Of a stretch of DNA of 64,000 nt, positions 1 to 8,107 are shown one piece after another. The DNA comes from an uncultured Oscillospiraceae bacterium (GTDB lineage: Bacteria > Bacillota > Clostridia > Oscillospirales > Oscillospiraceae), in contig CANRLZ010000002.1 of the NCBI GenBank assembly GCA_947631595.1, positions 21,723-85,722 of the forward strand, given 5' to 3'. The notes under the pieces were generated by a model, which saw nothing but the letters and a program-made list of their open reading frames with translations, was not told where the DNA came from and did not search any database. A program made the position numbers and the translations under genes. How positions within the stretch are numbered: the first letter of the stretch is position 1; every line of letters begins with the position of its first letter.

Positions 1-2572
1 CCTCCACCTCGTCCAGGGGCACGGGGGTGTCGGCGTAGCGCATCTCCAGAAGCCCCCGGAGGGTGTGGGGCTGGGTCTCGTCGTCCACCAGGGCGGTGTA
101 CTGCTTGAAGAGTTCGTAATCCCCCGTCCGGGTGGCCTGCTGGAGCAGGTGGATGGTGCGGGGGTTGTACATGTGATCCTCCGCCCCGGCACGGGCCTTG
201 TGCTCGCCCATGGAGTCCAGGGAGGGCACGCCCCCCAGCCCCAGGGGGTCGAAGGCCTTGGAGTGGTTGCGGTCCACCAGCTCCTGGATCTCCTTCAGGC
301 CGATGCCGCCGATGCGGGAGACGGTGTTGGTGAAGTACTGCTCCACCACGTCCTTGTCGATGCCGATGGCCTCGAAGATCTGGGCGGACTGGTAGGACTG
401 GATGGTGGAGATGCCCATCTTGGAGGCGATCTTCACGATGCCGTGGAGGATGGCGGAGTTGTAGTCGTCCACCGCGGCGTGGAAGTCCTTGTCCAGCAGC
501 CCCTGGTCAATGAGCGAGCCGATGGTCTCCTGGGCCAGATAGGGGTTGATGGCCCGGGCGCCGTAGCCCAGGAGGGTGGCGAAGTGGTGGACGTCCCTGG
601 GTTCGGCGGACTCCAGCACGATGGAGATGGCGGTGCGCTTCTTGGTGCGGATGAGGTATTGCTCCATGGCGGAGACGGCCAGGAGGGAGGGGATGGCTAC
701 GTGGTTCTCGTCCACCCCCCGGTCGGAGAGGATGATGATGTTCGCCCCCGCCCGATACGCCCGGTCCACCGCCACAAAGAGGTGGTCCAGCGCCCGGCGG
801 AGGGGGGTGTTCTTATAGTAGAGCAGGGACACCGTCTCCACGTGGAACCCCGGCCGATCCATGGCCTTGATCTTCATCAGGTCGGTGGAGGTGAGGATGG
901 GGTTGTGAACCTGGAGCACCCGGCAGTTGGCCGCCTGCTCCTGGAGGAGGTTGCCGTCGTCGCCCAGGTAGACGGTGGTGTCGGTGACCACCTCCTCCCG
1001 GAGGGCGTCGATGGGCGGGTTGGTGACCTGGGCGAAGAGCTGCTTGAAGTAGTTGAACAGGGGCTGATCCTTGTAGTCCAGCACCGCCAGGGGCACGTCG
1101 GTGCCCATGGCGGCGGTGGGTTCCGCGCCGGTGCGCGCCATGGGGAGGATGGCGTTTTTCACGTCCTCGTAGGTGTAGCCAAAGGCCTTCTGCAGCCGCA
1201 CCAACTCCTCCGGGGAGCACATCTCTACCTTGTGGTTGGGGATGGGCAGATCCCGCAGGTGGACCAGGTTGCCGTCCAGCCACTCCCCGTAGGGCTGGGC
1301 GGCGGCGTAGGTCTCCTTCAGCTCGTCGTCGGGCACCACCCGGCCCAGGCGGGTGTCCACCAGCAGCATCTTCCCCGGCTCCAGCCGGGACTTCACCGCG
1401 ATCTGCTCCGGGGGGATGTCCAGCACCCCCACCTCGGAGGAGAGGATGAGGCGGTCGTCGGAGGTGATGTAGTACCGGGCGGGGCGCAGGCCGTTGCGGT
1501 CCAGCGCGGCGCCCACCCGGTCGCCGTCGGAGAAGAGTACGGCGGCGGGGCCGTCCCAGGGTTCCATGAGGATGGCGTAGTAGCGGTAGAGGTTACGCTT
1601 GGCCTCCGACATGGTCTTATCTCCCCGCCAGGGTTCCGGAATGGCGGTCATCACCGCCAGGGGGAGATCCATCCCGGCCATCATCAGAAATTCCAGGGTG
1701 TTGTCCAGCATGGCGGAGTCCGACCCCTCCACGTTCACCACCGGCAGCACCTTGTCAAACTCCGCGTCCAGCAGGGGGGAGGACATGGTCTCCTCCCGGG
1801 CCAGCATCCGGTCGATGTTGCCCCGGATGGTGTTGATCTCCCCGTTGTGGAGGATGAGGCGGTTGGGGTGCGCCCGCTCCCAGGAGGGGTTGGTGTTGGT
1901 GGAAAAACGGGAGTGGACCATGGCGATGGCGCTCTCGTAGTCCTCCTGCTGGAGGTCGGGGTAAAAGAGGCGCAGCTGGTGAACCAAAAACATCCCCTTG
2001 TACACCACCGTCCGGCTGGACAGGGAGACCACGTAGGTGTCCGAGCTGGACTGCTCAAACTCCCGCCGGGCGATGAAGAGCCGCCGGTCGAAGTCCAGCC
2101 CCCGGGGCACGTCCGCCGGGCGCTTCACAAAGCCCTGCTCGATGCGGGGCATCTTGGCCAGCGCCTTCTCCCCCAGGGTGTCCGGGCAGACGGGCACCTC
2201 CCGCCAGCCCAGGAACTCCATCCCCTCCTTGGCCACGATGATCTCAAACATCTTCTTGGCCTGGGAGCGCTTCAGGGGGTCGGTGGGGAAGAAGAACATC
2301 CCCAGCCCGTAATCCCGTTCGCCGCCCAGCTCCAGCCCGATCTCCGCGCAGGCGCGGGAGAAAAAGCGGTGGGAGATCTGGAGGAGGATGCCCACGCCGT
2401 CTCCCGTCTTGCCCTGGGCGTCCTTGCCCGCCCGGTGCTCCAGCTTTTCCACGATCTTCAGCGCGTCGTCCACCGTGCGGTGGCTTTTGCGCCCCTTGAT
2501 GTCCACCACCGCGCCGATGCCGCAGGCGTCGTGCTCAAAGGGGGTGTAGCCCTCCTGCCGCCAAGGTTCCAT
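1..2572 (-). CDS. gltB: Glutamate synthase large subunit, 3' end cut by the window edge
   Basis: The reading frame is open from an ATG at 2572 to the window edge, giving the first 857 residues of a family usually near 1,500. The start is followed by FEHDACGIG, whose Cys17 is the catalytic N-terminal nucleophile of class II glutamine amidotransferases after propeptide removal. The amidotransferase domain comes first, then the central domain, and the last visible residues (LRGLLEMRYADTPVPLDEVE) lie at the entry to the FMN-binding synthase domain. The enzyme transfers the glutamine amide nitrogen to 2-oxoglutarate to make glutamate. A GAGGGA-like ribosome site precedes the start. It is divergent from type III glutamine synthetase, so the two halves of the GS-GOGAT cycle share one control region. 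The iron-sulfur part and any small subunit lie outside the window. Confidence 0.95.
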   Translation of the reverse strand, partial: MEPWRQEGYTPFEHDACGIGAVVDIKGRKSHRTVDDALKIVEKLEHRAGKDAQGKTGDGVGILLQISHRFFSRACAEIGLELGGERDYGLGMFFFPTDPLKRSQAKKMFEIIVAKEGMEFLGWREVPVCPDTLGEKALAKMPRIEQGFVKRPADVPRGLDFDRRLFIARREFEQSSSDTYVVSLSSRTVVYKGMFLVHQLRLFYPDLQQEDYESAIAMVHSRFSTNTNPSWERAHPNRLILHNGEINTIRGNIDRMLAREETMSSPLLDAEFDKVLPVVNVEGSDSAMLDNTLEFLMMAGMDLPLAVMTAIPEPWRGDKTMSEAKRNLYRYYAILMEPWDGPAAVLFSDGDRVGAALDRNGLRPARYYITSDDRLILSSEVGVLDIPPEQIAVKSRLEPGKMLLVDTRLGRVVPDDELKETYAAAQPYGEWLDGNLVHLRDLPIPNHKVEMCSPEELVRLQKAFGYTYEDVKNAILPMARTGAEPTAAMGTDVPLAVLDYKDQPLFNYFKQLFAQVTNPPIDALREEVVTDTTVYLGDDGNLLQEQAANCRVLQVHNPILTSTDLMKIKAMDRPGFHVETVSLLYYKNTPLRRALDHLFVAVDRAYRAGANIIILSDRGVDENHVAIPSLLAVSAMEQYLIRTKKRTAISIVLESAEPRDVHHFATLLGYGARAINPYLAQETIGSLIDQGLLDKDFHAAVDDYNSAILHGIVKIASKMGISTIQSYQSAQIFEAIGIDKDVVEQYFTNTVSRIGGIGLKEIQELVDRNHSKAFDPLGLGGVPSLDSMGEHKARAGAEDHMYNPRTIHLLQQATRTGDYELFKQYTALVDDETQPHTLRGLLEMRYADTPVPLDEVE

Positions 2573-2616
2573 GGTCTGATCCCTCGCTTTTCTGTTAAAG
2601 AGGTCTTGCCGGGGAT

Positions 2617-2659
2617 AAAAAAGGGTAGGCGCCGCCCCAGGGGGGCGCCGTTGCCTACC
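2617..2659 (-). terminator. Terminator-like hairpin in the gltB leader
   Basis: On the minus strand GGTAGGC and GCCTACC arms enclose further GC pairing, and the stem is followed by CTTTTTT. It starts about 6 nt after the predicted gltB transcription start and about 50 nt before the gltB start codon, so it lies inside the leader and could attenuate transcription. No alternative antiterminator pairing was obvious by eye. Confidence 0.65.
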
Positions 2660-2671
2660 GAATGTATGGTA

Positions 2672-2700
2672 AGTTTAGCAGACCCAAAGCCCGCCGTCAA
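2672..2700 (-). promoter_or_regulatory. Predicted sigma-A promoter of gltB
   Basis: On the minus strand TTGACG is separated by 17 nt from TAAACT, giving a predicted start near 2665. This places the hairpin at 2624-2659 at the extreme 5' end of the transcript. Confidence 0.65.
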
Positions 2701-2778
2701 GAGGATTTTGCAATATTTTTAGAGGTTAAATTCATCTGTTTTCCGGCTTTTGTCAAATATGCCGAGAGAAGGTGAAAA

Positions 2779-2808
2779 TCTGCAAGCCCGGATTGTCACT
2801 CTTGCAGA
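2779..2808. promoter_or_regulatory. 8-bp inverted repeat between gltB and glnA promoters, candidate operator
   Basis: TCTGCAAG at 2779-2786 is matched by CTTGCAGA at 2801-2808, a perfect 8-bp inverted repeat with a 14-nt spacer, so the half-sites are about two helical turns apart. It lies between the divergent gltB promoter (2672-2700) and glnA promoter (2825-2853), just upstream of the glnA -35 box. A dimeric regulator controlling both genes is an inference; the regulator is not identified. Confidence 0.45.
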
Positions 2809-2824
2809 AAATGCCCCGGCGCCA

Positions 2825-2853
2825 TTGACAGCGCCGGCGGAGGGGGCTATAAT
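2825..2853 (+). promoter_or_regulatory. Consensus sigma-A promoter of glnA
   Basis: A perfect TTGACA (2825-2830) and a perfect TATAAT (2848-2853) are 17 nt apart, with a predicted start near 2860. Such a perfect promoter suggests very strong initiation restrained by later control. Confidence 0.85.
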
Positions 2854-2867
2854 GACGCCATCACAGC

Positions 2868-2899
2868 AAAGGCGCTGGGGGCGTGTCCCCGGCGCCTTT
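2868..2899 (+). terminator. 13-bp stem-loop in the glnA leader, terminator-like
   Basis: The arms 2868-2880 and 2887-2899 pair over 13 bp (one G-T wobble) with a GCGTGT loop, starting about 8 nt after the predicted transcription start. The following CTTGTAGTCTT is only moderately T-rich, so it may be an attenuator or a 5' stabilising hairpin rather than a strong terminator. The rest of the 354-nt gltB-glnA gap holds the two promoters, the gltB hairpin and the inverted repeat; I see no gene in it. Confidence 0.5.
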
Positions 2900-2926
2900 C
2901 TTGTAGTCTTACAACAGGAAGGCGGC

Positions 2927-5035
2927 ATGAGCATGGAAGAAAAGAGAACCTCCGTCCCCAAGCTGTTCGGCAGCCACGTCTTTAACGACGACGTGATGCA
3001 GGAGCGGCTGCCCAAGGACGTGTACCGGTCTTTGCGCAAGACCATCGACGAGGGGAAGGACCTGGATCTGACGGTGGCCAACGCCGTGGCCAGCGCCATG
3101 AAGGACTGGGCCGTGGAGCTGGGCGCCACCCACTACACCCATTGGTTCCAGCCCCTCAACGGCATCACCGCCGAGAAGCACGACAGCTTTATCTCCCCCA
3201 CCAGCGACGGTCGGGTGATCATGCAGTTCTCCGGCAAGGAGCTGATCCGGGGCGAGCCGGACGCCTCCTCCTTCCCCTCCGGCGGCCTGCGGGCGACCTT
3301 TGAGGCCCGTGGCTACACCGCCTGGGATCCCACCAGCTACGCCTTCGTGAAGGGCGGCAGCCTGTACATCCCCACCGCCTTCTGCTCCTACTCCGGAGAG
3401 GTGCTGGACAAGAAGACCCCCCTGCTGCGCTCCATGGAGGATCTGAGCCAGGCGGCGGTGCGCATCCTGCGCCTGTTTGGGGACACCGCCACCCGCCGGG
3501 TGGTCACCACCGTTGGCCCTGAGCAGGAGTATTTCCTGGTGGACAAGACCCTCTACGACAAGCGCCCTGACCTGATCTTCTGCGGCCGTACCCTGGTGGG
3601 CGCGAAGGCCCCCAAGGGCCAGGAGCTGGAGGATCACTACTTCGGCTCCATCAAGCCCCGGGTGGCCGCCTTTATGAAGGAGCTGGACGAGGAGCTTTGG
3701 AAGCTGGGCATCCTGGCCAAGACCAAGCACAACGAGGTGGCTCCCGCCCAGCACGAGCTGGCGCCCATCTTCGCCACCACCAACATCGCCACCGACCACA
3801 ACCAGCTCACCATGGAGACCATGAAGAACATCGCCGCCCGGCACGGGCTGGTGTGCCTCCTTCATGAAAAGCCCTTCGCCGGGGTGAACGGCAGCGGCAA
3901 GCACAACAACTGGTCGCTGTCCACCGACACCGGCAAGAACCTCCTGGACCCGGGCAAGTCCCCGGCGGAGAACGCCCAGTTCCTGCTCTTCCTGGCCGCG
4001 GTCATCAAGGGCGTGGACGAGTACCAGGATCTGCTGCGCATCTCGGTTGCCTCCGCGGGGAATGACCACCGCCTGGGCGCCAACGAGGCGCCGCCGGCCA
4101 TCATCTCCATGTTCCTGGGCGACGAGTTGACCGCCGTGCTGGACGCCATCCAGGCGGGCAAGACCTACGGCGGCGCGGAGGCCGCCACGCTGGAGACGGG
4201 CGTGCACGTCCTGCCCGACCTCACCAAGGACACCACCGACCGCAACCGCACCTCTCCCTTTGCCTTCACCGGCAACAAGTTCGAGTTCCGGTCCCTGGGT
4301 TCCGCCCTGTCCATCGCCTGCCCCAACATCATGCTCAACACCATCGTGGCCGAGGAGCTGCGGCAGTTTGCCCAGGTGCTGGACGGCTCCAAGGACGTGA
4401 AGGCGGACGCCATCGCCCTGGTGAAGAAGACGGTGGACGAGCACAAGCGCATCATCTTCAACGGCGACGGCTACTCCGAGGACTGGGTGGTGGAGGCCGA
4501 GCGCCGGGGGCTTCTGAACCTGAAGACCACCGTGGACGCGCTGCCCCACTACATGGACGACAAGAACGTGAAGCTCTTCACCGAGCACAAGATCTACACC
4601 TACGCGGAGATGGAGGCCCGGTACGAGACCATTCTGGAGGAGTACGCCAAGACGTTGAACATCGAGGCGCTCACCATGTCCGAGATGGTGCGCCGGGACG
4701 TGATCCCGGCGGTGAGCGGCTACGTGGGCAAGATGGCCAAGAGCGTGAAGACCCAGCAGGCGGTGGTGAGCGGTCTGAAGTGTACCGCCCAGACCGCCCT
4801 CATCGGCAAGCTGTCCGGCCTGCTGGACACCGCATACGAGCAGGTCGCCGCCTTGGACGATCTGGAGGCCGGGTCCAAGGAAGTCACCGGCGCGCTGGCG
4901 CAGGCGACCTATTTCAAGGAGAAGATCATCCCCGCCATGGCCGACCTCCGCGCCACGGTGGACGCCATGGAGCTGGATGTGGACGCCAAGGCGTGGCCCT
5001 ATCCCAGCTACGGCGACCTGATGTTCCGGGTGTAA
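2927..5035 (+). CDS. glnA: Glutamine synthetase, type III
   Basis: The 702-residue product matches the long type III glutamine synthetase (about 700 residues) rather than the roughly 450-residue type I enzyme. It makes glutamine from glutamate, ammonium and ATP. Visible catalytic features are GPEQEYF near residue 197 (metal-binding glutamate), NEVAPAQHELAP near residue 270, the NGSGKHNN loop near 321 and the DRNRTSPFAFTGNKFEFR segment near 438. The GSIII-specific N-terminal region precedes them. I chose ATG 2927 because AGGAAGG lies just upstream and because an upstream extension of the frame would cross the promoter and leader hairpin; ATG 2933 is an alternative. It is divergent from gltB and followed by an ammonium transporter, forming a nitrogen-assimilation cluster. 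Confidence 0.97.
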   Translation: MSMEEKRTSVPKLFGSHVFNDDVMQERLPKDVYRSLRKTIDEGKDLDLTVANAVASAMKDWAVELGATHYTHWFQPLNGITAEKHDSFISPTSDGRVIMQFSGKELIRGEPDASSFPSGGLRATFEARGYTAWDPTSYAFVKGGSLYIPTAFCSYSGEVLDKKTPLLRSMEDLSQAAVRILRLFGDTATRRVVTTVGPEQEYFLVDKTLYDKRPDLIFCGRTLVGAKAPKGQELEDHYFGSIKPRVAAFMKELDEELWKLGILAKTKHNEVAPAQHELAPIFATTNIATDHNQLTMETMKNIAARHGLVCLLHEKPFAGVNGSGKHNNWSLSTDTGKNLLDPGKSPAENAQFLLFLAAVIKGVDEYQDLLRISVASAGNDHRLGANEAPPAIISMFLGDELTAVLDAIQAGKTYGGAEAATLETGVHVLPDLTKDTTDRNRTSPFAFTGNKFEFRSLGSALSIACPNIMLNTIVAEELRQFAQVLDGSKDVKADAIALVKKTVDEHKRIIFNGDGYSEDWVVEAERRGLLNLKTTVDALPHYMDDKNVKLFTEHKIYTYAEMEARYETILEEYAKTLNIEALTMSEMVRRDVIPAVSGYVGKMAKSVKTQQAVVSGLKCTAQTALIGKLSGLLDTAYEQVAALDDLEAGSKEVTGALAQATYFKEKIIPAMADLRATVDAMELDVDAKAWPYPSYGDLMFRV

Positions 5036-5063
5036 GCGACACCCACTCAAGCACGGCATACAA

Positions 5064-5098
5064 GGGCGTATGCGGCGGCAGCCGGATACGCCCTTTTT
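5064..5098 (+). terminator. Intrinsic terminator after glnA
   Basis: GGGCGTAT and ATACGCCC arms with an internal CGGC/GCCG extension are followed by TTTTT at 5094-5098. It separates glnA from the ammonium transporter 47 nt downstream. Confidence 0.9.
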
Positions 5099-5145
5099 GC
5101 GTCCTGACGAACCAACACAGAGAATTTTGAAGGGGGAACAAAACG

Positions 5146-6912
5146 ATGGAAGAAATTCTGAGCGTTGTCCAGAGCGAGGTGTTCGGCGTCTGGTTCCTGA
5201 TCGGCGCGGCCCTGGTGTTCTGGATGCAGGCGGGCTTCGCCATGGTGGAGACCGGCTTCACCCGCGCCAAGAACGCGGGCAACATTTTGATGAAGAACCT
5301 GATGGACTTCTGTATCGGCACGGTGGCCTTCATCCTCATCGGCTTCGGCCTGTTTCTGGGGGAGGACATCCTCTGCGGCTTCGTGGGAATGCCCAACCTG
5401 GACATCCTCACCAACTACGCCAGCTTTGACTGGTCCAACTTCGTGTTCAACCTGGTCTTCTGCGCCACCACCGCCACCATCGTCTCCGGGGCCATGGCGG
5501 AGCGGACGAAGTTTTTGTCCTACTGCATCTACTCCGGCGTCATCTCCGCTGTGATCTACCCCATCGAGGCCCACTGGACCTGGGGCGGCGGCTGGCTGGC
5601 CCAGCTGGGGTTCCACGATTTCGCCGGCTCCAACTGCATCCACATGGTCGGCGGCATCTGCGCCTTCATCGGCGCGTGGATGCTCGGACCCCGTATCGGC
5701 AAGTTCGTCCGGGATAAGCAGGGCAAGGTCACCAAGGTCAACGCCTTCCCCGGCCACAGCCTGCCCCTGGGCTGCCTGGGCGTGTTCATCCTCTGGCTGG
5801 GCTGGTACGGCTTCAACGGCGCGGCGGCGGTGAGCATCGAGGAGATGGGTTCCATCTTCGTCACCACCACCATCGCCCCCTCGGTGGCCACGGTGGTGTG
5901 CATGGTCTTCACCTGGCTCAAGTACGGCAAGCCGGACGTGTCCATGTGCCTGAACGCCTCCCTGGCCGGCCTGGTGGCCATCACCGCCCCCTGCGACGTG
6001 TGTGACGCTACCGGGGCGATCCTGGTGGGCGCGGTGTCCGGCGTGCTGGTGGTCTTCGGCGTGTGGCTCATGGACTATAAGCTCCACATCGACGACCCCG
6101 TGGGCGCTGTGGCGGTGCACATGATGAACGGCATCTGGGGCACCCTCTCCGTCGGCCTGGTGGCCACCCCCAGCGCCCCCGCCTTCGCCCGTGGCGTGGC
6201 CGGCGGCGCCAACCAGATCGCCGGGGCCGGCCTGTTCTACGGCGGCGGGTTCCATCAGCTGGGCATCCAGATCATGGGCATGGCGGCCACCGCCGCCTGG
6301 ACCGCCGTGACCATCACCATCTTCTTCTTCATCATCAAGAAGACGGTGGGCCTGCGGGCTTCCGCCGAGGAGGAGATCGAGGGTCTGGACACGGCCGAGC
6401 ACGGCCTGCCCTCCGCCTACGCGGGCTTCTCCTTCGTCCCTGAGAGCGTGGATTACTCCGAGGCCCTGGCGGTGGAGGGCGACGTGCCCATGGCCGAGGC
6501 GGTGCCGGTGAAGGCGGAGCCGTCCTTCACCCCCGCCCCCGCCGACCCCAACGCCCCCCGGTTCACCAAGGTGGAGATCGTCTGCAAGGAGAACCGCCTG
6601 GAGCGGCTGACCAAGGCCATGACCGACCTGGGGGTCACCGGCATGACCGTCTCCCACGTCATGGGCTGCGGGGCGCAGAAGGGCGCGCCGGAGTACTACC
6701 GCGGGGTCAAGGTGGAGGCCACCCTGCTGCCCAAGGTGCAGCTGGACGTGGTGGTGTCCAAGATCCCCGTCCGCTCGGTGATCGAGGCGGCCAAGCGCGC
6801 CCTCTACACCGGCCACATCGGCGACGGCAAGATCTTCGTCTACAACGTGGAGAACGTGGTGAAGATCCGCACCGGCGAGGAGGGCTACGACGCCCTCCAG
6901 GACGTGGAGTAA
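5146..6912 (+). CDS. Ammonium transporter fused to a C-terminal PII (GlnB/GlnK-like) domain
   Basis: This 588-residue protein has two parts. Residues about 1-430 form the Amt/Rh membrane channel; both conserved pore histidines are visible, in CIHMVGG and in AVAVHMMNGIWG. After a Pro/Ala-rich linker, residues about 470-588 form a PII signalling domain: a T-loop reading KGAPEYYRG (Tyr518 aligns with the uridylylated tyrosine of GlnB) and the GDGKIFV element that contacts nucleotide. PII proteins normally bind AmtB in trans and block it when nitrogen is plentiful; here the regulator is covalently attached. The ATG follows a GAAGGGGG ribosome site, and the gene follows glnA. Such fusions are known in some bacteria but uncommon. 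Confidence 0.95.
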   Translation: MEEILSVVQSEVFGVWFLIGAALVFWMQAGFAMVETGFTRAKNAGNILMKNLMDFCIGTVAFILIGFGLFLGEDILCGFVGMPNLDILTNYASFDWSNFVFNLVFCATTATIVSGAMAERTKFLSYCIYSGVISAVIYPIEAHWTWGGGWLAQLGFHDFAGSNCIHMVGGICAFIGAWMLGPRIGKFVRDKQGKVTKVNAFPGHSLPLGCLGVFILWLGWYGFNGAAAVSIEEMGSIFVTTTIAPSVATVVCMVFTWLKYGKPDVSMCLNASLAGLVAITAPCDVCDATGAILVGAVSGVLVVFGVWLMDYKLHIDDPVGAVAVHMMNGIWGTLSVGLVATPSAPAFARGVAGGANQIAGAGLFYGGGFHQLGIQIMGMAATAAWTAVTITIFFFIIKKTVGLRASAEEEIEGLDTAEHGLPSAYAGFSFVPESVDYSEALAVEGDVPMAEAVPVKAEPSFTPAPADPNAPRFTKVEIVCKENRLERLTKAMTDLGVTGMTVSHVMGCGAQKGAPEYYRGVKVEATLLPKVQLDVVVSKIPVRSVIEAAKRALYTGHIGDGKIFVYNVENVVKIRTGEEGYDALQDVE

Positions 6913-6935
6913 CGTCCCAAACACATCCGACAAAA

Positions 6936-6967
6936 AGCGGCCGTCCGGCGAATGCCGGACGGCCGCT
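6936..6967. terminator. Bidirectional terminator between the Amt-PII gene and the glycan locus
   Basis: A perfect 14-bp stem (6936-6949 with 6954-6967, loop GAAT) is flanked by an A-run on the left and TTTT on the right, so it can end transcription of both convergent genes. Confidence 0.9.
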
Positions 6968-6982
6968 TTTCGCAAGTTTCAT

Positions 6983-8107
6983 TCACACCAGCGCGGGAGC
7001 TTGGACGGCGGAGAGGTAGGCGTCCATCACCTGGGGCAGGACCCGCTCCAGACTGTAATTCAGCGCGGCCCGATGGGCGGCGCTCCCCAGCCGGGAACCC
7101 AGTTCCGGCCCCTTCAACAGCCGCTCCACCGCCTGGGCGCAGGCGTCCGCGTCCCCGGCGGGGTAGAGAAGCCCCGTCTCATCCTGGGTGAGCAGGTCGG
7201 TGTGGCCCTTGCAGTCGCTCGCCACCACCGGCAGGGCGGCGTACATGGCCTCCATGATGTTGAAGGGCAGCCCCTCGCTTCTGCTGGAGGAGACGGCGGC
7301 GTCGGCGGCGGCGAACCAGGGCGCCATCTCCGCCACCTGGCCCAGGAAGCGCACCCGGCGCTCCACGCCCAGTTCTTTGGCCAGGGCCTTGCAGCCCTCC
7401 AACTCCGCCCCCGACCCGGCCAGGGCCAACGTCACCCGATCCGGCAGCTTCGCCAGGGCGCGGAGGAGCAGGGGCTGGTTTTTCCGGCGGGAGAACTCCG
7501 CGGCGTAGAGCAGGACGAATTCCTCCGCCCCAAGGCCCAGCTCCCGCCGCAGGGCCGCCCGGTCCTGGGCCAGGGCGGCGTCCAGCCGGCGGAAGTCCAC
7601 CCCCACGCCGGGGACGAACGCCACTCGCGGCGCCAGGGAGAGGGCCTGCGCCGTCTCCAGATCGGTTTCGTTCATGGTGAGGACCAGATCGGTGCGCCCG
7701 GCGGTGAGCTTTTCCGCCTGAAGCAGCAGCTTGTCCCGAAGGCCGGGGGTTTGGAGGTCGAATAAGTACCCGTGGACCATGTTCACCACCGCCGGCCGCG
7801 GCCCGGACCGGGGCAGGGCCAGGCGGGTGAAAAAGGAGGCCAGGGCGGTATGGGTGACGATCAGATCGTAGTCCGTCCGGCGCAGCTCCCGCCGCAAGAT
7901 CGCCGTGGCCCGGAAATTGGCCGGGGCGGTGATCTTTTTCCGAAAGGGCAGGGGGATGACCCGATCCGCCTCCGGGATGTCTCCCGCGGGGGCGGCGCAG
8001 GCCACGTCCACCGCCCACCCCAGCTCCCGGAACCGGCGCAGATAGGGCAGGTGGAAGTTGCGGATATGGGAGGCGGTGGAGGCGGTGAACAGAACGCGCT
8101 GGGTCAT
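6983..8107 (-). CDS. Glycosyltransferase family 4 (GT-B fold)
   Basis: The 374-residue product starts MTQRVLFTASTASHIRNFH, typical of the N-terminal Rossmann half of GT4 enzymes. The C-terminal half carries EFSRRKNQPLLLRAL, a SRSEGLPFNIMEAMYAALPVVAS donor-binding region with the conserved glutamates, and GHTDLL. It should transfer a sugar from a nucleotide donor onto a lipid-linked glycan in the cytoplasm; donor and acceptor cannot be read from sequence. The start at 8107 overlaps the stop of the upstream sugar transferase by 4 nt (ATGA), so the two are translationally coupled in the glycan operon. A longer upstream frame exists but is antisense-like noise over the neighbouring gene. Confidence 0.9.
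   Translation of the reverse strand: MTQRVLFTASTASHIRNFHLPYLRRFRELGWAVDVACAAPAGDIPEADRVIPLPFRKKITAPANFRATAILRRELRRTDYDLIVTHTALASFFTRLALPRSGPRPAVVNMVHGYLFDLQTPGLRDKLLLQAEKLTAGRTDLVLTMNETDLETAQALSLAPRVAFVPGVGVDFRRLDAALAQDRAALRRELGLGAEEFVLLYAAEFSRRKNQPLLLRALAKLPDRVTLALAGSGAELEGCKALAKELGVERRVRFLGQVAEMAPWFAAADAAVSSSRSEGLPFNIMEAMYAALPVVASDCKGHTDLLTQDETGLLYPAGDADACAQAVERLLKGPELGSRLGSAAHRAALNYSLERVLPQVMDAYLSAVQAPALV

Noticed and set aside
65..2722. 885-residue open frame on the plus strand over gltB
   Set aside because: It is antisense to a clear glutamate synthase; low-complexity Gly/Val/His/Leu composition is the usual shadow of a GC-rich gene.
2820..2930. ANTAR-type antiterminator leader at glnA
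   Set aside because: The predicted transcript start is too close to the hairpin to leave room for the two small hexaloop hairpins needed; none were seen.
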